Below, piece by piece: positions 1 to 12,680 of a stretch of 64,000 nt of DNA. The stretch comes from Rhineura floridana (taxonomy: Eukaryota; Chordata; Lepidosauria; Squamata; Rhineuridae): NCBI RefSeq assembly GCF_030035675.1, contig NC_084485.1, forward strand, positions 92,462,838 to 92,526,837. The letters are read 5' to 3'. A model generated the notes under the pieces. That model was not told the DNA's origin. It made no database searches and saw only the letters and a program-made list of their open reading frames with translations. How positions within the stretch are numbered: position 1 is the first letter of the stretch; every line of letters starts with the position of its first letter. Position numbers and translations under genes: made by a program.

Positions 1-2510
1 AACTGTAAAGATTTATGGGCAATTGACAGTGGGGCAACAAATAGTATAATCAAAGATAAATCTATGTTTCATACATTTTGTGACGTAGAGGATCATGTAA
101 TAATGGCTGATGGATCTAAGAAACTGATCAAAAGTAGGGGTACAGTGAAATTAGCAGGTTTCAATACCATTATGACAGATGTGCTGTTTGTTCCTGATAT
201 CGAATGTAACATTATGGCTGTGTCGAAACTCAATGAAATGGGGTTCACAGTAATGTTCAAAAGGGGTTCAGTGCATGTAATGAGAGGAGGAAAAATATTC
301 ATGAAAGGGATAGTAAAGAAGTCACTGTTCTATATGCAGCTGAGAGTCCTCAGTAAAGACACAGACAGGACACATAGAGGTTCAATAGGGATTAACCTGA
401 CGCAGTCAGTGAAAGCACAGACGCCAGTGATTGATGCTGATGTCGTGGCTTATAAAACAGAGCAGGAAAAAGAACCCTCAAGCCTCGGGGATGTAAAACA
501 ATTACCCATAGCCGAACAGAATGAATGGCATGCAGTGATGAAAGAAGAGCTGGAAGCAATGCGAAAAAATGGCACATGGACGCTAGTACCTCTGCCCCCA
601 GGGAAGAAAGCTATAGGGTGTAAGTGGATATTTAAACGTAAGCGGTCGAGTACAGGACAGATACAAAGGTATAGGGCATGCCTAGTAGCTAAGGGCTTTA
701 CACAGCAATTCGGGACGGACTACGATGCAGTTTTCGCTCCCGTGGTGAAACATGAGTCAATCAGGGTTTTGCTAAAAATAGCTGCCATAGAAAACATGCA
801 TGTAAGCCACTATGACATTGGCACGGCATTTTTACATGGGGAGTTGAAAGAAGAAATCTATATGGAACAGCCTCCCGGATGTGAAACACAGCCAGGTCTA
901 GTTTGCAAGTTACAGAAATCCCTGTATGGTCTGCGCCAGAGTGCGCGCTGTTGGAACGAAAAACTAGATGATGTTCTGCAGTCAATGAATTTCAAGCATT
1001 GTGTAGCAGACCCCTGTGTGTATGTGAAAGAAAAAAAGGGGGGGCTCACATACTGCCTAGTTTATGTGGATGACATCCTGTACTTTTCCCATGAGGAGAA
1101 AGACGAAAGAGAGTTCCATAATAGTCTGAAACAACATGTGGTAACGAAAAGTTTGGGACCTGTAAGTCATTATTTAGGTACAGAGGTCATACGGGGTTCA
1201 GACGGGAGTTTCGTGTTAAAACAGGAAGGAAAGATAAAACAAATACTAGCAGATTGTGGGATGTCTGAATGTAAGGCAGTAGGGACTCCCATGACAACAT
1301 CATTTCAACAAGAAAACACAGAGACAGCTTGTGAAAACACTGCTAGGTACAGACACATCATAGGACAGTTGCAATAACTTGTTAAGGTAACAAGACCTGA
1401 CATTTGTAATGCTGTTAGCATCTTAAGTCGAAAAGTAGAACAGCCTACTGAGACAGATTGGCAAGGAATAAAACGAGTCCTGAGGTATTTGCAAGGTACT
1501 AGCAGTAAAGGTCTAGTGTTGTCCAGCAGTAAACATGGGAGTATGTGCTGCTATGTAGATGCGGATCATGCTGGCGATCCCAGTAGCCGCAAGTCTACTA
1601 CTGGTGTTGTCATTCTATTATATGATTCAGTGATTGATTGGTGCAGCAAGAGGCAAACTATAGTGGCAACATCAAGTTCAGAAGCTGAATATATAGCGTT
1701 GTCTCTGGTTTGTAACGAACTTACCTGGTTCAACCATCTACTGTTTGAAATTGGAAAAGGCATAGACAAACCAATCAAAATATATGAGGACAATCAGACC
1801 TGCATTAAGCTAGCTCAGTCAGAAGCACACACCAAGAGAACCAAGCATATCAGCATCAAATATCACCATGTCAGAGAAATGATTAAACAAGGGTTTGTGG
1901 AATTAACTTATTGTAACACTGCTGATATGCTGGCTGACGTTATGACAAAACCACTAAGTGAAGACAAGTTCTCAAAACTGATAAATCAAGTAGGTATGAC
2001 TGGAAAAAGTGGGATGATGGAAATCATGAAGAGTAATGAAATATAATGACAATAATGCTGAGATTGCAATGGAGTAACTGTCTTACAAATGAAAGTGATG
2101 TAAACTGAAATAAAGGGAAATGTATCAGAAGTATAAAACCAAATGATGTAAATGTAATGACATGTAAAATGTAACACATGTAAATGGAAGAGAAATGTAA
2201 CTGGCTGAATGTGGAAATTTAAGGTGGGGGATTGTTGGCTATTAAACCGAGAAAGCAGAGGTTAAATTTCCACAAGTGAGCTACGTGACTTAGAAGCGAA
2301 AGTTGGCAGAGCTCGAGCCATCTTCAAGGACACGTTGCTAAGCAACCTAGGCTCGGGCAGCTGGCCTTATCTATATAGAGGGCCAGCAGACACTTGTGAG
2401 TGTGGGGGTCGAGGAGTTTGTACAGAGAGAGCTGTGATATATTGTCAGTAAAGTAACTCTTAAAACTTATTGCTTGTCCGGCTCATTGCTTCAACTGGCA
2501 TCTAGCCTGT
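1..2510 (+). mobile_element. Copia (Ty1/copia) LTR retrotransposon, 3' part, old broken copy
   Basis: The window opens inside a Ty1/copia element. Parts seen in order: a protease-like segment (Asp-Ser-Gly-Ala motif near position 30), reverse transcriptase (K-W-I-F-K and Y-V-D-D motifs, about 600-1100), RNase H (D-A-D-H-A-G-D, S-S-S-E-A-E-Y and D-N-Q-T motifs, about 1550-1900), a purine-rich tract just before 2233 and a 3' LTR. The RT-RNase H order without a downstream integrase is diagnostic of Copia rather than Gypsy. The copy is incomplete and carries a few breaks; the 5' LTR is outside the window, so age from LTR divergence cannot be estimated. It lies in intron 1 of SLC1A7, antisense to that gene. 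Confidence 0.9.
2233..2505 (+). repeat. 3' LTR of the Copia element
   Basis: Begins with TGTTGG directly after a G-rich polypurine tract (about 2221-2231). It contains a TATA-like TATATAG at 2372-2378 and an AGTAAA polyadenylation-like signal near 2446. The right end is uncertain (about 2489-2515) because the 5' LTR is not available for comparison and no target-site duplication can be checked. Confidence 0.7.
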
Positions 2511-2515
2511 CACTA

Positions 2516-5500
2516 TACTGTTCTGCATCCTGGGCATCTGCTTGCGCCAGATACAACATCCAACAGAGGCTTAGGGTGCAATCCAACTCGTATTTTCACC
2601 AGGCCAAGGGGGATTGGATATGGTGGACCCCCAGCTGAGCTCTGCCACAGCGGAGCTGGGACTCTGCTGGCTCTGCTGGGGAAGCCCAGCCCGGTGGAAG
2701 AGGTGCTGGCAGAAGCAGGCGAAAGGTGTGAAAAAGGGGCATTCTGGGGCATGTCAGAGGAGGGGTCAAGGGGGGGATTACACAATATCCAACTCCCATT
2801 TAGAGTGCTCCTGCATGTCCTGATTTGGGCCAAAGTTACACTGAGAAAAAGGTCGGTCTAAGAAAATAATTACAATGGAAGTCAATGGAGTGCTTATTTG
2901 CTGGTAGGGATATATTTGGGAGAGCTAGCTTTTACTTTCCGATCTGGGCATGCAGCTACCAGCTGAGCCCGCATTCCACCGCTCCCAAATGGCAATTGGA
3001 TGTCACAGACCTTCCCGCTGGCTCCTCCGATGGCACCCTTTCCACAGGCTTCCCATTAGTTGGATTGTTCTACCTGGCTTGTCTCCTGCTTTGCAGGAGC
3101 TGAAGAACAGAAAATGAGTTCACTGTGTTGTTAACTTACAGTACAATAGTATACATGTCTACTCAGAAGTAAGTCTCTTAATGTTTAATGATGCTTACTT
3201 CTAGGTAAGTGGTTATAGGATGGCAGTCTAGGCTTTGGTTTAGGTTTGGCATTGTGGATAAGCAGGGTTCATGTGCCTTTAACAGATGTGTGGCAGGCAA
3301 ATATAAAACAGGTCAAGACTTTTCTAGCATGGAAAAGCTTCACCATGACTATTCTCTAATTTTGTGTTATGTCATACCCCCATGGCAGCCATTTTGTGAC
3401 TGGTGCCCCTAGCACTCTCTCAAAATTGGAGATGTGCCCTCTGGTCCAAAAAGGTTGGCGATGCCCGGTATAGGTTATCACATGCCTTGCATGTAATGAA
3501 TAGCAACATTTTAGTAGTTTCATTGAAAATATTTAAAAAATAAATCAAAATACCCACTGTGCTTTCCAGATGGCAGAAAAAAATATATTTCAGTTAAGAT
3601 TTTAAGAATTTATGTATTTATTTGACCTGTCATCCAAGTCCATGCGAGGAACTTGCTTGTACCCCACAGTCCTCTTCCCACTTGCGTGAGAGTTAGTCCC
3701 ACTGACTGTCGTGGGTCCTTCTTCTGAGCATACGTGCATAGGACTTTACTGTCAGTATCAGAAGTATCTAAGACAAATTTGCTGGTGTGGATTACTTTTG
3801 GCTGTCTAGGAAGCAGTTGCAAATACCCAATACTGGTAGAAATTAGTAATATTATTTGCACAGCTTCTTCTGGGTTAGGCTGTGTTACAGGATACTCAGA
3901 AACAAGAATATTGAAGTGATAGCCACTGAATCACATATAGACTCATCATTTCCCAGCGCATTAAAAAATCCTGAATCATGATCAGTTCTAGATTGACACA
4001 CACACACCTTATTATTGTCATTCTTTTTATATATAAGGGCCGAACCAGACATGCCAGTGCTCCTTTTCATGTATCTGTCCCGTCCACTGTTACAGAAGGG
4101 TCTTCCTCTAATAATAAAGAGACTATACCAGAGGGAGGTGTTGAACCTTCCTCCTTTGTGCCTCACTTCCCTCTGTTTATTGTTCAAAGCACTTTGTCAG
4201 CTCTGACACTGAAAGTCAGATGGGAATGGAGAAAAGTTCCTGGAGCAATGGACTACAGCAGGGGTGGCTACCCCTGGCTTGGGAGGCCTGATCTGTCTCC
4301 CTCCCCAGCAAATTTTTCTGTCCTCCCACGATCCCCCCAATTTTGGCAGTGGTGGAGAAAAAAGAAAACCTCTCAATCCAGCCTAGCACCCTATGGAGAT
4401 GTACATTATCACTCCTACCTGTGCTACTTAAAAAGCAACAAGACTGTCTTGTCTAGGTGTGGTTTAAAACAAATCTGCACCCAGCTGTAATGACATATGA
4501 TCATGTTTTGTTTCATTGGTTTGCTTTTAGGAACACAGGAAGCTGCCTTATAATGTGTCAGACCATTTTAGTTGAGGGTCTCCATTTAGTTCACTATTGT
4601 CTAAACTAACTGGCAGCAGCTGTCCGGAGTTTCAAATGCATATGGCATCTCGCTCACACTACCTTTGAGCATGTAGCATACTACTGCGTGAATGGTACTG
4701 ACTAATCTATTAGAGGTCTCAAAGGAGGAGAATGTCCAGTTACTTCTATCCCTAAAATTCTGTACAAGACCAAATGAAGTTATCATAACTGCTGCAACTG
4801 GAGGGAACTGCTAGATGCAGCTATGGATCTACAGAAATCCTCACTGAAGGGTGAAATGTTGTGATGTCTCCTGACAGACCAATTGCTGGTTAATATGCTA
4901 GCATGGGCAGTTTCTATTTCATCAGTCAGAGTTAGTGATAGCAGATGGTCTCTATGAGATGAGTATCTCTCTTGAATGAGATACTGTCAGGGCTTAGAGA
5001 AGGTGGCATCCCCTTCACCTAAGGGGAGGGAGCAGAAAGGCCTTTAAAATGCACCTTTCGAGTGTCAATCAACAGATGGAGACATGCACAAAATGCTGAG
5101 AGTTTCTAGTTGGCATCAACTGGAACTGGGAATGCAGTCTTTGGGCAGAGTAGGGGGACAGAACAAATTGATCTCTAATGATTTGCTGCCTGCTGTGGGA
5201 GCACCTGTTTGCTTACAGTGTGCTCTGCTTGTATATTTATAAATAAAGCAAATATTACTAAGACACCATAAGGCTGCAGTCCTATACGTACTCGGACTGA
5301 GTGATCATGGGCCAATAACGTATCTGTCAACCTAACCTGCCTCACAGGGTTGTCATGAGGATACAGTGGAGCAAGGAGGGTTATGTATACTGCCTTGAGC
5401 TCCTTGGAGAAAAAGGCTGGATATAAATGCAACAAATAAATAATTGCCTGGGAGTAAGTCCCATTGAATATAGTGGGATTTACCTGAGTAACATGCACAG

Positions 5501-5822
5501 GACTGTGCTGTAAGTCTCCAACACCCTCTCATCCAAAGAAAACTGAGGCTGAACACCTATTTACACTTAACACCCATAAAGTTCAATTGAAGTTAATGGG
5601 ACTTATTTCTGAGCCTATATCTTTGAACTGTAAACCTAGTATTACTTTATTTGGAAGTGGTCAGTTTATAACTCATAGGTGCTTCCACTCAGAAAATTCT
5701 AGCACAGGAACTAGTGTGATGCAGGATAGTATACGTAGACTAATATTTTTACTCAAGTGGTCTCCGCTATTTCAGATGGGGGAGCTTCCACTCACAAACA
5801 CTAATACCATCCATAGAAACAT
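2516..5822. other. SLC1A7 intron 1 sequence, no gene seen; scattered old repeats
   Basis: No conserved coding exon is recognisable on either strand. There is a GC-rich repeat-like block at about 2570-2830, which gives short open frames but no known protein. A dispersed motif (CTACTCAGAAGTAAGTC-type) occurs near 3158-3212, 5445-5512 and 5575-5612. A 3' fragment of the tRNA-derived SINE lies at about 4528-4612 (minus), and a CORE-SINE-like 3' tail at about 5335-5440 (plus). Confidence 0.55.
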
Positions 5823-6051
5823 GGGGTGGTATCCAACTAAACAGTTCCACTAGTGCAATGAGTTTTAGCTGTGCAATGGCAGTTCCCTGACTTCTCCCTG
5901 TGTGCCCCCCAATCTGTTCCACAGGGTCCCCAAACCTCCAGTGCAGATTTATGGGGCACACAAGCATGCAGGGAGAGGAGAGGGCAGGGAAGTTCCATTG
6001 CACAGCCAAAACTCCTTCTGCTAGTAGAACTGCTTAGTTGAACACCGCCCC
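5823..6051. mobile_element. MITE with long imperfect terminal inverted repeats
   Basis: The left end GGGGTGGTATCCAACTAA is the inverted partner of the right end (GGGGCGGTGTTCAACTAA when read on the minus strand). The similarity continues inward for over 60 bp per arm, including TTCCATTGCACAGC-type sequence. The length is about 229 bp with no coding capacity, as expected of a non-autonomous DNA transposon. No clear target-site duplication was seen, so the superfamily is not assigned. Confidence 0.7.
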
Positions 6052-6759
6052 AGGGTTTGTATCTGGTAGTGTTACTAACATCTTTTGGTTCAAACCTTCC
6101 ACTGAGTTTGTGATGCACAAATACGAAAATGTTATCACATTTATTGACATGCGGTGGTAATTGAAGTAAATGCATGCACAAGCAGTCATAGACCAATGAA
6201 AATTTGAAACTCAGATATGATGGCGGCAGCAACACTAACAGGCAACACTAGAAGTTACAGGTCAGCCAGTGGCAGGGGGTTCAAACCTTCATAACAGAAC
6301 TGGAACTTTAGACCTGACCCCTAAAGGATCCTGCACAAAGCTAAGGTTTTGACAGTTAGGCTGGACTTTTGAAAAGGAAAGCATACCTTTGCAGAAAGCA
6401 ACTTAGCATAGGTGTGGTATATTGTACAATTACAATGTCCACCTTTATAATAATTCCTTCATGTGGAAGTGCAAAGTTTGTCATACTTGTGTTGGTATTG
6501 TTAGAATTTGTTATTACTTCTATGAAGCCAAATGCATCTGGTATCTTTCTGTATATCCTTAAATGTACGTCACACATCATATAGCAATCAATCTTTGTCA
6601 AATAATAATATAACATAAAAAGTGATATGTTAAGAGTTAAAATATATCTAGGCTATATAGCAACAGATGGAGCTGGAACGATGTTGCCACCCATGCAACG
6701 CATGGGGCAGCAGACATTACATAACATGTTTTCATGTGATCATTATTTCCAAAGCAAGG

Positions 6760-6880
6760 GATTCTTTAAACTGACCAGCAGAGCTAGTTCCTCATTCCAA
6801 GGCACAGGATTCCAAATCAGAGGCTGGAAAGGGGACCCACACGGATCATCCGTTCCAACCCCCATGCTCATAACAGTACT
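6760..6880 (-). mobile_element. Probable CR1 LINE 3' fragment
   Basis: Contains a degraded version of the CR1 3' region in antisense (GGCTGGAAAGGGGACC followed by ATCATCCGTTCCAACCCCC). It is short and old; the boundaries are approximate. Confidence 0.4.
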
Positions 6881-6937
6881 TTTTCTATATAACAGTGTAT
6901 GTTGATTGATATACTTGAACATACTGGTTACACAGGA

Positions 6938-7125
6938 ACATAGAAAGCTGCCTGTTACAGAATCAGACATCTGGTCCATCTAGCTCAGTACTGCTTTCAA
7001 TGACGGGCAGTGGCTCTCTGGGGTTTCAGAGAGGAAATCCCTCCCAGCCCTTCCTGGAGACACTGGGGAATGAGCCTGGGACCTTCTGCATGCAAGGCAG
7101 ATGCTCTACCACTGTGCTACAGCAC
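6938..7125 (-). mobile_element. tRNA-derived SINE
   Basis: Read on the minus strand it starts with a tRNA-like head (A box GTAGCACAGTGGTAGAGC-type, then CTTGCATGCAGAAGGTCCC and a B box). A body with the ACTGAGCTAGATGGACCA motif follows, and the tail ends near AGCTTTCTATGTTCC. Other members of the same family are at about 23040, 30540, 33985 and 35853. Confidence 0.8.
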
Positions 7126-8166
7126 TTCCACAGAGTGGAAGGTGCATTTTGGTTATGCATTGTAGCCAAAAGACATCTAGGAAGGTGCTAGCTACAATGC
7201 ACTGCAAGCACAGGCAATGAAGCCTTAAGAGATAACTATATTTCTATGGTACACATACATTTAATAGAGACCCCAACACATTTTATTTTTATTTTTCAAA
7301 AGCCACCTTAGGAAGGGTGATTGAGAGTGAAGAAGTAGCATGGAGAAAAGGGGCACTGGCTTTTCCTTGTTCCAGACCACCCCTCCTACCCATACCCACC
7401 CCAAATGGGTTCTCAAAGGCATGTGTGCCTTGAGTTACAAGTAATCTGATTCATCTGTGAACTGAATTTTTGAAAAGTTTATATTGTCAACCCCTAATTA
7501 GTAATCCAGTGACCTTTTCTGTAAAACCATAATCAATTGATCACAAATATGCATGCCTCATGTGTCTGCCTTAAATGAATTTGCCGTTAAGGTACAAACA
7601 ATTTTGGATGACAGCTGAAAATTAGTTTTATTTCTTTATTCAAAGAATAAAGGTGTGTAAATCATGTTATGGTCTGTTATCCACTAACTTACCTTGAAAC
7701 AACCAGAGGTAAAATCAACATTTTCAGCATTCTCATCAGTAACTCTCCAGGAAACTGGAAATAGCTAATTTCCTATAAGATAAGGAGACTGATAAATTAT
7801 TTGAATGTATATGCCTGTGTCTCTTTGTTAAGCCACAGTTAAAATGTGCCGATCTCTTTACTACTGCTTTCATCTCAATGCATATAGTTTCAAATGGCAA
7901 AAGGTTGGAAAGACATGAAAATCAATAAGATGAGATGGCATTCTGGCTTAGGGGAAAATAATAAAGTTCTCTCACAGTTGGAAATGTCAAAATAATGATC
8001 CCAGTCCTTACTGCACTGACCTGAAAAGGTTACTAAAAGCTATCAGACAAACATTACTACAGATACTCTGAATACAGGAAAGAATTTGGCCTCAAGCTCT
8101 GTAGAGAAAAAGGTACTAATGCCTCTGTCAACCAAAGACATCTGTCCATATCTCTATTAATATAGT
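7126..8166. other. SLC1A7 intron 1, no gene or clear repeat seen
   Basis: AT-rich sequence without recognisable exon, RNA gene or repeat on either strand. Confidence 0.5.
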
Positions 8167-8174
8167 TTCCTGAG

Positions 8175-8290
8175 CAGAGCTTGGAACAGTTACTTTTTTG
8201 AACTACAACTCCCATCAGCCCAATCCTATGGCCATGCTGGCTGGGACTGATGGGAGTTGTAGTTCAAAAAAGTAACTTTTCCAAGCTCTG
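8175..8290. mobile_element. hAT-type MITE with perfect 8-bp target-site duplication
   Basis: A 116-bp near-perfect palindrome. The left arm begins CAGAGCTTGGAACAGTTAC and the right arm ends with its inverted partner CTTTTCCAAGCTCTG. The inner arms carry GAACTACAACTCCCATCAG and its complement around a loop of about 20 bp. The element is flanked by the identical octamer TTCCTGAG at 8167-8174 and 8291-8298. A CAG-start terminus with 8-bp duplications is the hAT superfamily signature. Confidence 0.9.
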
Positions 8291-9207
8291 TTCCTGAGGC
8301 ATAGTTTATACTAATCAAAGTTAATCCTGAAGATGAAGTACAAAACAAACTGTAAAAAAAGAGGGTACATTTTAGTAAGACTACGCGCAATTTTCTTTTG
8401 GCTTAACGTTTACTCCATATGAATGACACTTTTAAAAATTAAATTCAGTTTTCAGTTGCCAGAAAGAAATATTTCATATCTAGATATTTCTATATATATT
8501 AAAAAACAACAACCCAGAATTCCTGTTGTCTGGCAAAAACATCCAATAACCTGGCTTGTCCAGTGTTACCAGTTTACTCTGAACAGGGAAATTCCTTCTG
8601 TCAAACATGAATTTATCAGATGGCTATAATGGCCAAAACATATATTTTTTAAATAATGGAATTTTGGCTGCAAACCAAACCAGATTTTGGAGTGCTTTTT
8701 CTAAATCTTACTGAAGTCAGTGGGACTGTTCCAGGGAAAATGGCAAGAAGGAGGCATAACCTTTTTTATGCTGTAAGCCTGTTATCACCAAGACAGCAGA
8801 ACTTAGTTTTCACTAGAAATTAGGCACCCAAGTGTACCACAAATGCACAGCAGTATCAGCTATTAACGATGTTAAGCATCATATATGTTGCATTTTGTTC
8901 ACTTTCAGAATGCAACATTTTATGCACATACCATTTTATAATAGTGTGCAAGTTGTGTATGTTAGTTGTGAGATCACTGAGATACCCGTAGCTTTATATT
9001 CTATATACCCAACAAATTAAAAACTCTAAAATGAACACACCAGGTTCTTTCCTACAAAGAATAACAATAGAACCAGATAACTTGCTTCACAAAATATAAT
9101 TTTCTGCCCTGTATACTGTGAAATATTGTTTTATTTCCTTTTTTGTTATACAGCAAAGGCCCTTTTTTATTAAAAAAACCCCTGCAACATCTGCTGGTGT
9201 CACTGAC

Positions 9208-9348
9208 CTGCTGAGAGAGGTGCCTGGTCCTGAGGAAGAATCCAAGCAGACATCCCACTATGACAGATAATACTGAGAGAATGAGCAAACCATTTCTTTT
9301 ACAAACATCCTTGACCCAAGCCAGCATTGCATCAAAAGCCACTGCCAT
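9208..9348 (-). CDS. SLC1A7: SLC1A7 coding exon 1 (excitatory amino acid transporter 5)
   Basis: SLC1A7/EAAT5 is a sodium-coupled plasma-membrane glutamate transporter with large chloride conductance, mainly known from retina. This exon encodes the first 47 residues: an N-terminus with K-D-V-C-K-R-N-G, then the first transmembrane helix (L-L-I-L-S-V-L-S-V-I-V-G-C-L-L-G-F-F), ending R-T-R-H-L-S-Q-Q. From residue 13 it is nearly identical to the human protein as I recall it; the N-terminus is about two residues longer. The ATG at 9348 has a good context (A at -3, G at +4). The donor is CAG/GTCAGTG at 9207. No later exon is visible down to position 1, so intron 1 exceeds 9.2 kb. The gene is head-to-head with CPT2, about 5 kb between start codons, matching human gene order. 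Confidence 0.9.
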
Positions 9349-10059
9349 GCTGTCCTTAGCGCTCTCTGAAAGAGAATCAGCGTCCCATAGAGAAAGAGAC
9401 CTTACCAGCCTCTCTCTAGCTTGGTATGGATTAGATCAAAGCGTTCCTAGTGCTGCTTAGCTGACCTGCAAGGTCACCTCTTCTGCCAATAGCCACCAAG
9501 CATATAGCTGGCATTATTTCCAAATTAATACCAACAATCCTATTAGTGACTACATCAATAAGAACCTGAAAGAAGATTAGCGACTCTGGAAAATTAGAAC
9601 AGAGTAGAGTAGTATTCTTGAAACAAGAGTTATGTCTGAGCAAAGCAACACCCTATGTGAAAAGCAAATTAATAATGTAATTCAGTATTAGGCCCGTGTA
9701 AGGTCAGTGTCCATGTCAGCCATAACGATCATAGAAAAGGCTGTGCACAGATTGTGTTTCCCATACAGTAATTCAAGGACTGGGTGAGTAATGCTGGGTT
9801 ACTACAACAGCACAAGGTAGGGAAAAAGACTAGACCTTTAATCAGGTTTGCTTTTCGCTATTACAATCAGGGTGAAAAGGGCAAGCACCCCGTAAATAAA
9901 TGTTAATGAATGTTAGCCAGAAAAACACACATAAAGACTACCAATGACAACTTACATTTGTCAGTTTGCTCTTCTTCACTTGAGGCAGGTGAAGAATTTG
10001 CTTTGTGAGGATTGTCAGTTATTTTTTTCATCCATTTTCCACCTCCATTGTATCCTTGG
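9349..10059. other. SLC1A7 upstream region
   Basis: The 5' UTR and promoter of SLC1A7 should lie here. It is not GC-rich, and I see no clear TATA box or CpG cluster, which fits a tissue-restricted gene. No other gene is recognised. Confidence 0.4.
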
Positions 10060-11085
10060 GTAGCCATCCAGCAGAGTTATCCCACGTGGTGAAGGGTCTT
10101 TTACCAACTGCCCTGGCCAACAGGATATTGGAACACTCAGACACCTGCTGTGACAAGTTGGGGAGGCACTTTCAAGATAACGTCACTGTGCTGAATTGGA
10201 CACCATGCTTAATACAGTTGTTAACAAGATATCTAGCACACCATGTAGTCCTGACCAAGTGGGTTCAATATGTAGTTGTGAGAGGGAGCAGTACCTGCTG
10301 CCTTGAAAGAGGTGGCAGTGCAACAGACCCTTACGAAGTGCACATTGGATCTGGAGGTATGTAACAATTATCAGCTGGTCACTCAAATCTCCTTTTTTGA
10401 ACAAGGTGCTCAAGAGGGTTGTGGTGACACAACTCCAGATATTCTGGAGGATGCAGATGTAGACCCTTTCCAATCTGGGTTCAGGCCTTAAGACTGTCTT
10501 GCTTGTCCTGACCGATTGACTGTTATTGGGAAAGGGACAGTGGGAATGCAACCCTGTTGGCTCTCCTTGATCTCTTGGTGGCTTTTGATACCATTGACCA
10601 TGGTATCCTCCTGGAGCAATTCAGTGGGATGGGAGTTGTTTGAAGTGGTTCCACTCCTACCTACAGGGCCATGACTGGAGTAGCATTGGATGATGCTCAA
10701 GCCCTTTGCTTTTGGACGGTGAGGTTCAACAAGGCTCCACTCTGTCCCCAATGCTGTTTAACATCTACCTGAAGCCATTGAGAGGGATTATTAGTAGATT
10801 TGGAGCAAAGTCCCATTGGAATGCTGACAACACATAGCTCTATTTGTGTGTGCCAATTGAGGCAGCTATGCAGGTCCTGAACCAATGTCTGGATGGAGTG
10901 GTGGGCTAGATGGGGGCCAGTAAATTGAAACTGAATCCTGACAAGATGGAGGTCCTATGGGTGGGCACTTCCCTAGTCTGGGAAATAGGCAGATTGTCTG
11001 TTCTAGACAGGAATACACTCCCCCGGGGAGGAAGAGGTGTGTAATCTGTGGGTGGTCCTAGAACAGATGTGGAATAGAAAGTAGA
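10060..11085 (+). mobile_element. L2-clade LINE remnant, reverse transcriptase region
   Basis: At 10548-10622 the sequence translates to L-L-A-L-L-D-L-L-V-A-F-D-T-I-D-H, RT motif A of L2-clade LINEs. Near 10740 it reads through the L-S-P-M-L-F-N-type motif, and near 10825 an A-D-(N/D)-T-x-L-Y motif. The frame is interrupted repeatedly by stops and indels, so the copy is old and dead. Both ends are approximate; the 5' part is truncated. Confidence 0.8.
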
Positions 11086-11737
11086 TCGGGATCTACTGGT
11101 AGATCTCTGGGTGATTTGCAGTAGATCAGCAAGAGTTCCTGACTTCCTATCAAGAACAATTAAAAAGACCTCCCCCCACCCATGAAATTTGCTTGTTGAA
11201 AAAGAATGCTTGGTTTGCAGGAGGGAACGAGGAGTATATTTTTCTGTGGAAGGACTTGTGAGCTTGGATCTGGTTCTGATCACAAATTCCCTGATCCTTA
11301 ATTGTTAGTATTATGTTCACCTAGTTGAGCCACAATTTTGCCCTGATCCTGGCTGGTGAACCTCTGTGTTATAGTAAAAAATAAAGTAGATCCCACAAGC
11401 CCAAATTCTGACATTCCTCTTGTAGGGCATAGTCTCTCAATGGTGTGGATGTGTCATTTGGAATGGCCTAGAACGTCTTTTTGGATGAAAACTGCCACTT
11501 TCTTATTCATAATTGTGGCCTAGTGTCATCACATGTTAAAGTGTGTTGCAGAAAACAAACAAATAATGCTTTTGAGCAGATAAGATGTTTGTGCATTGTG
11601 CAGGGTTCCAAATCACAGGGAGAGCCTTTGTATATACAGCGGGCTTCTTTACAGATGTCCCCAACGTGTGGGTGGTGGAGGACTTGGGGATATAACAGGA
11701 ACATCCCTGCTCTCCCCTCCAGGTGATTATAATGATG

Positions 11738-11890
11738 TGTACTGCCTTCAAGTTGATTCCGACTTATGGCGACCCTATAAATAGGGTTTTCATGAGGCTG
11801 AGAGGCACTGACTGGCCCAAGGTCACCCAGTGAGCTTCATGGGTATGTGGGGATTCGAACCCTGGTCTCCCAGTTCGTAGTCCAAGAGGT
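11738..11890 (-). mobile_element. Sauria-type SINE (Bov-B-like 3' end)
   Basis: On the minus strand: tRNA-like head with B box GGTTCGAATCCCC, then TGAAGCTCACTGGGTGACC, and a 3' end (GTCGCCATAAGTCGGAATCAACTTG-like, read here with substitutions) that resembles the Bov-B LINE 3' terminus. The copy is partial. Confidence 0.8.
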
Positions 11891-12119
11891 AATGCTTGTG
11901 AATCTGAAGAGGGAGAGTCTCATGATCATGGAGGCTTATTTATTTAAAAATGTATACCCAGCTTTATGAGGAACTTCCTCTACAAAGCATCTTACAATGT
12001 GTGACATAGGGTAGTCCAAAACTTAATCCGGATTGGAAGAGCATATAAACTTCAGCTCCTTATTCAGGGTGCTCTGATAGTACAAGGAACTGGAAAAGAA
12101 TATCCAGCTTCAGCCTCAT

Positions 12120-12293
12120 TTTTAATAGTGGTTAAGGTGTTGGACTATGACCTGGGAGACCAGGGTTTGAATCCCCACATAGCCATGAAGCTCACTGGGT
12201 GACCTTGGGCCAGTCACTGCCTCTCAGCCTCATGAAACCCCTATTCATAGGGTCACCATAAGTCAGAATTGACTTGAAGGCAGTACACTTACA
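12120..12293 (+). mobile_element. Sauria-type SINE (Bov-B-like 3' end)
   Basis: Plus-strand copy: AGTGGTTAAGGTGTTGG (A box region), AGGGTTTGAATCCCC (B box), CACTGGGTGACCTTGGGC core, then GGGTCACCATAAGTCAG with a GACTTGAAGGCAGTACAC tail. Nearly full length. Confidence 0.85.
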
Positions 12294-12484
12294 TTTATCC
12301 AGGGGCATTGCTAGATACTTAAAAGATTCAGGTCACAGGCTTATAGAGCATAAATTTGCACATGCTCTTTTATGTCTATTTGCACATTTAGAAATAAATT
12401 CCTAAGATTTATATAATTTTTGCAGAGGACAGAATGAACCACTTAATTTCTCATCCAAATCAGGATGTCTGGAGAAGATGTTAT

Positions 12485-12680
12485 GAGATTTTATTATTAC
12501 ATTTATATCTCACCTTTCCTCCAAGGAGCTCAAGGTGGCATACAAACATAGTTCTCCCCCTCCTGATTTTATCCTCACAACAACCCTGTAAGGTAGGTTA
12601 AGCTGAGAGACTGTGACGGGCCCAAGGTCACCCAGTGAGTTTTAAGGATGAGTGGGGATTTGAACCCTGGACTGGTAGAG
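12485..12680 (-). mobile_element. CORE-type SINE with LINE-like 3' tail
   Basis: On the minus strand it begins with a tRNA-like B box (GGTTCAAATCCCC), followed by the CORE-SINE/MIR-like GTGACCTTGGGC region and CCTACCTTACAGGGTTGTTG. It ends in GCCACCTTGAGCTCCTTGG and a run of TAATAAA-type tail. Related copies are near 5335-5440 and 34597-34825. Confidence 0.75.

Noticed and set aside
2513-2833. Open frames in a GC-rich block after the Copia LTR
   Set aside because: No domain or exon similarity; repeat-like composition.
1-9207. Further SLC1A7 exons
   Set aside because: Looked for the segment following R-T-R-H-L-S-Q-Q on the minus strand (transmembrane helix 2) and found nothing convincing.
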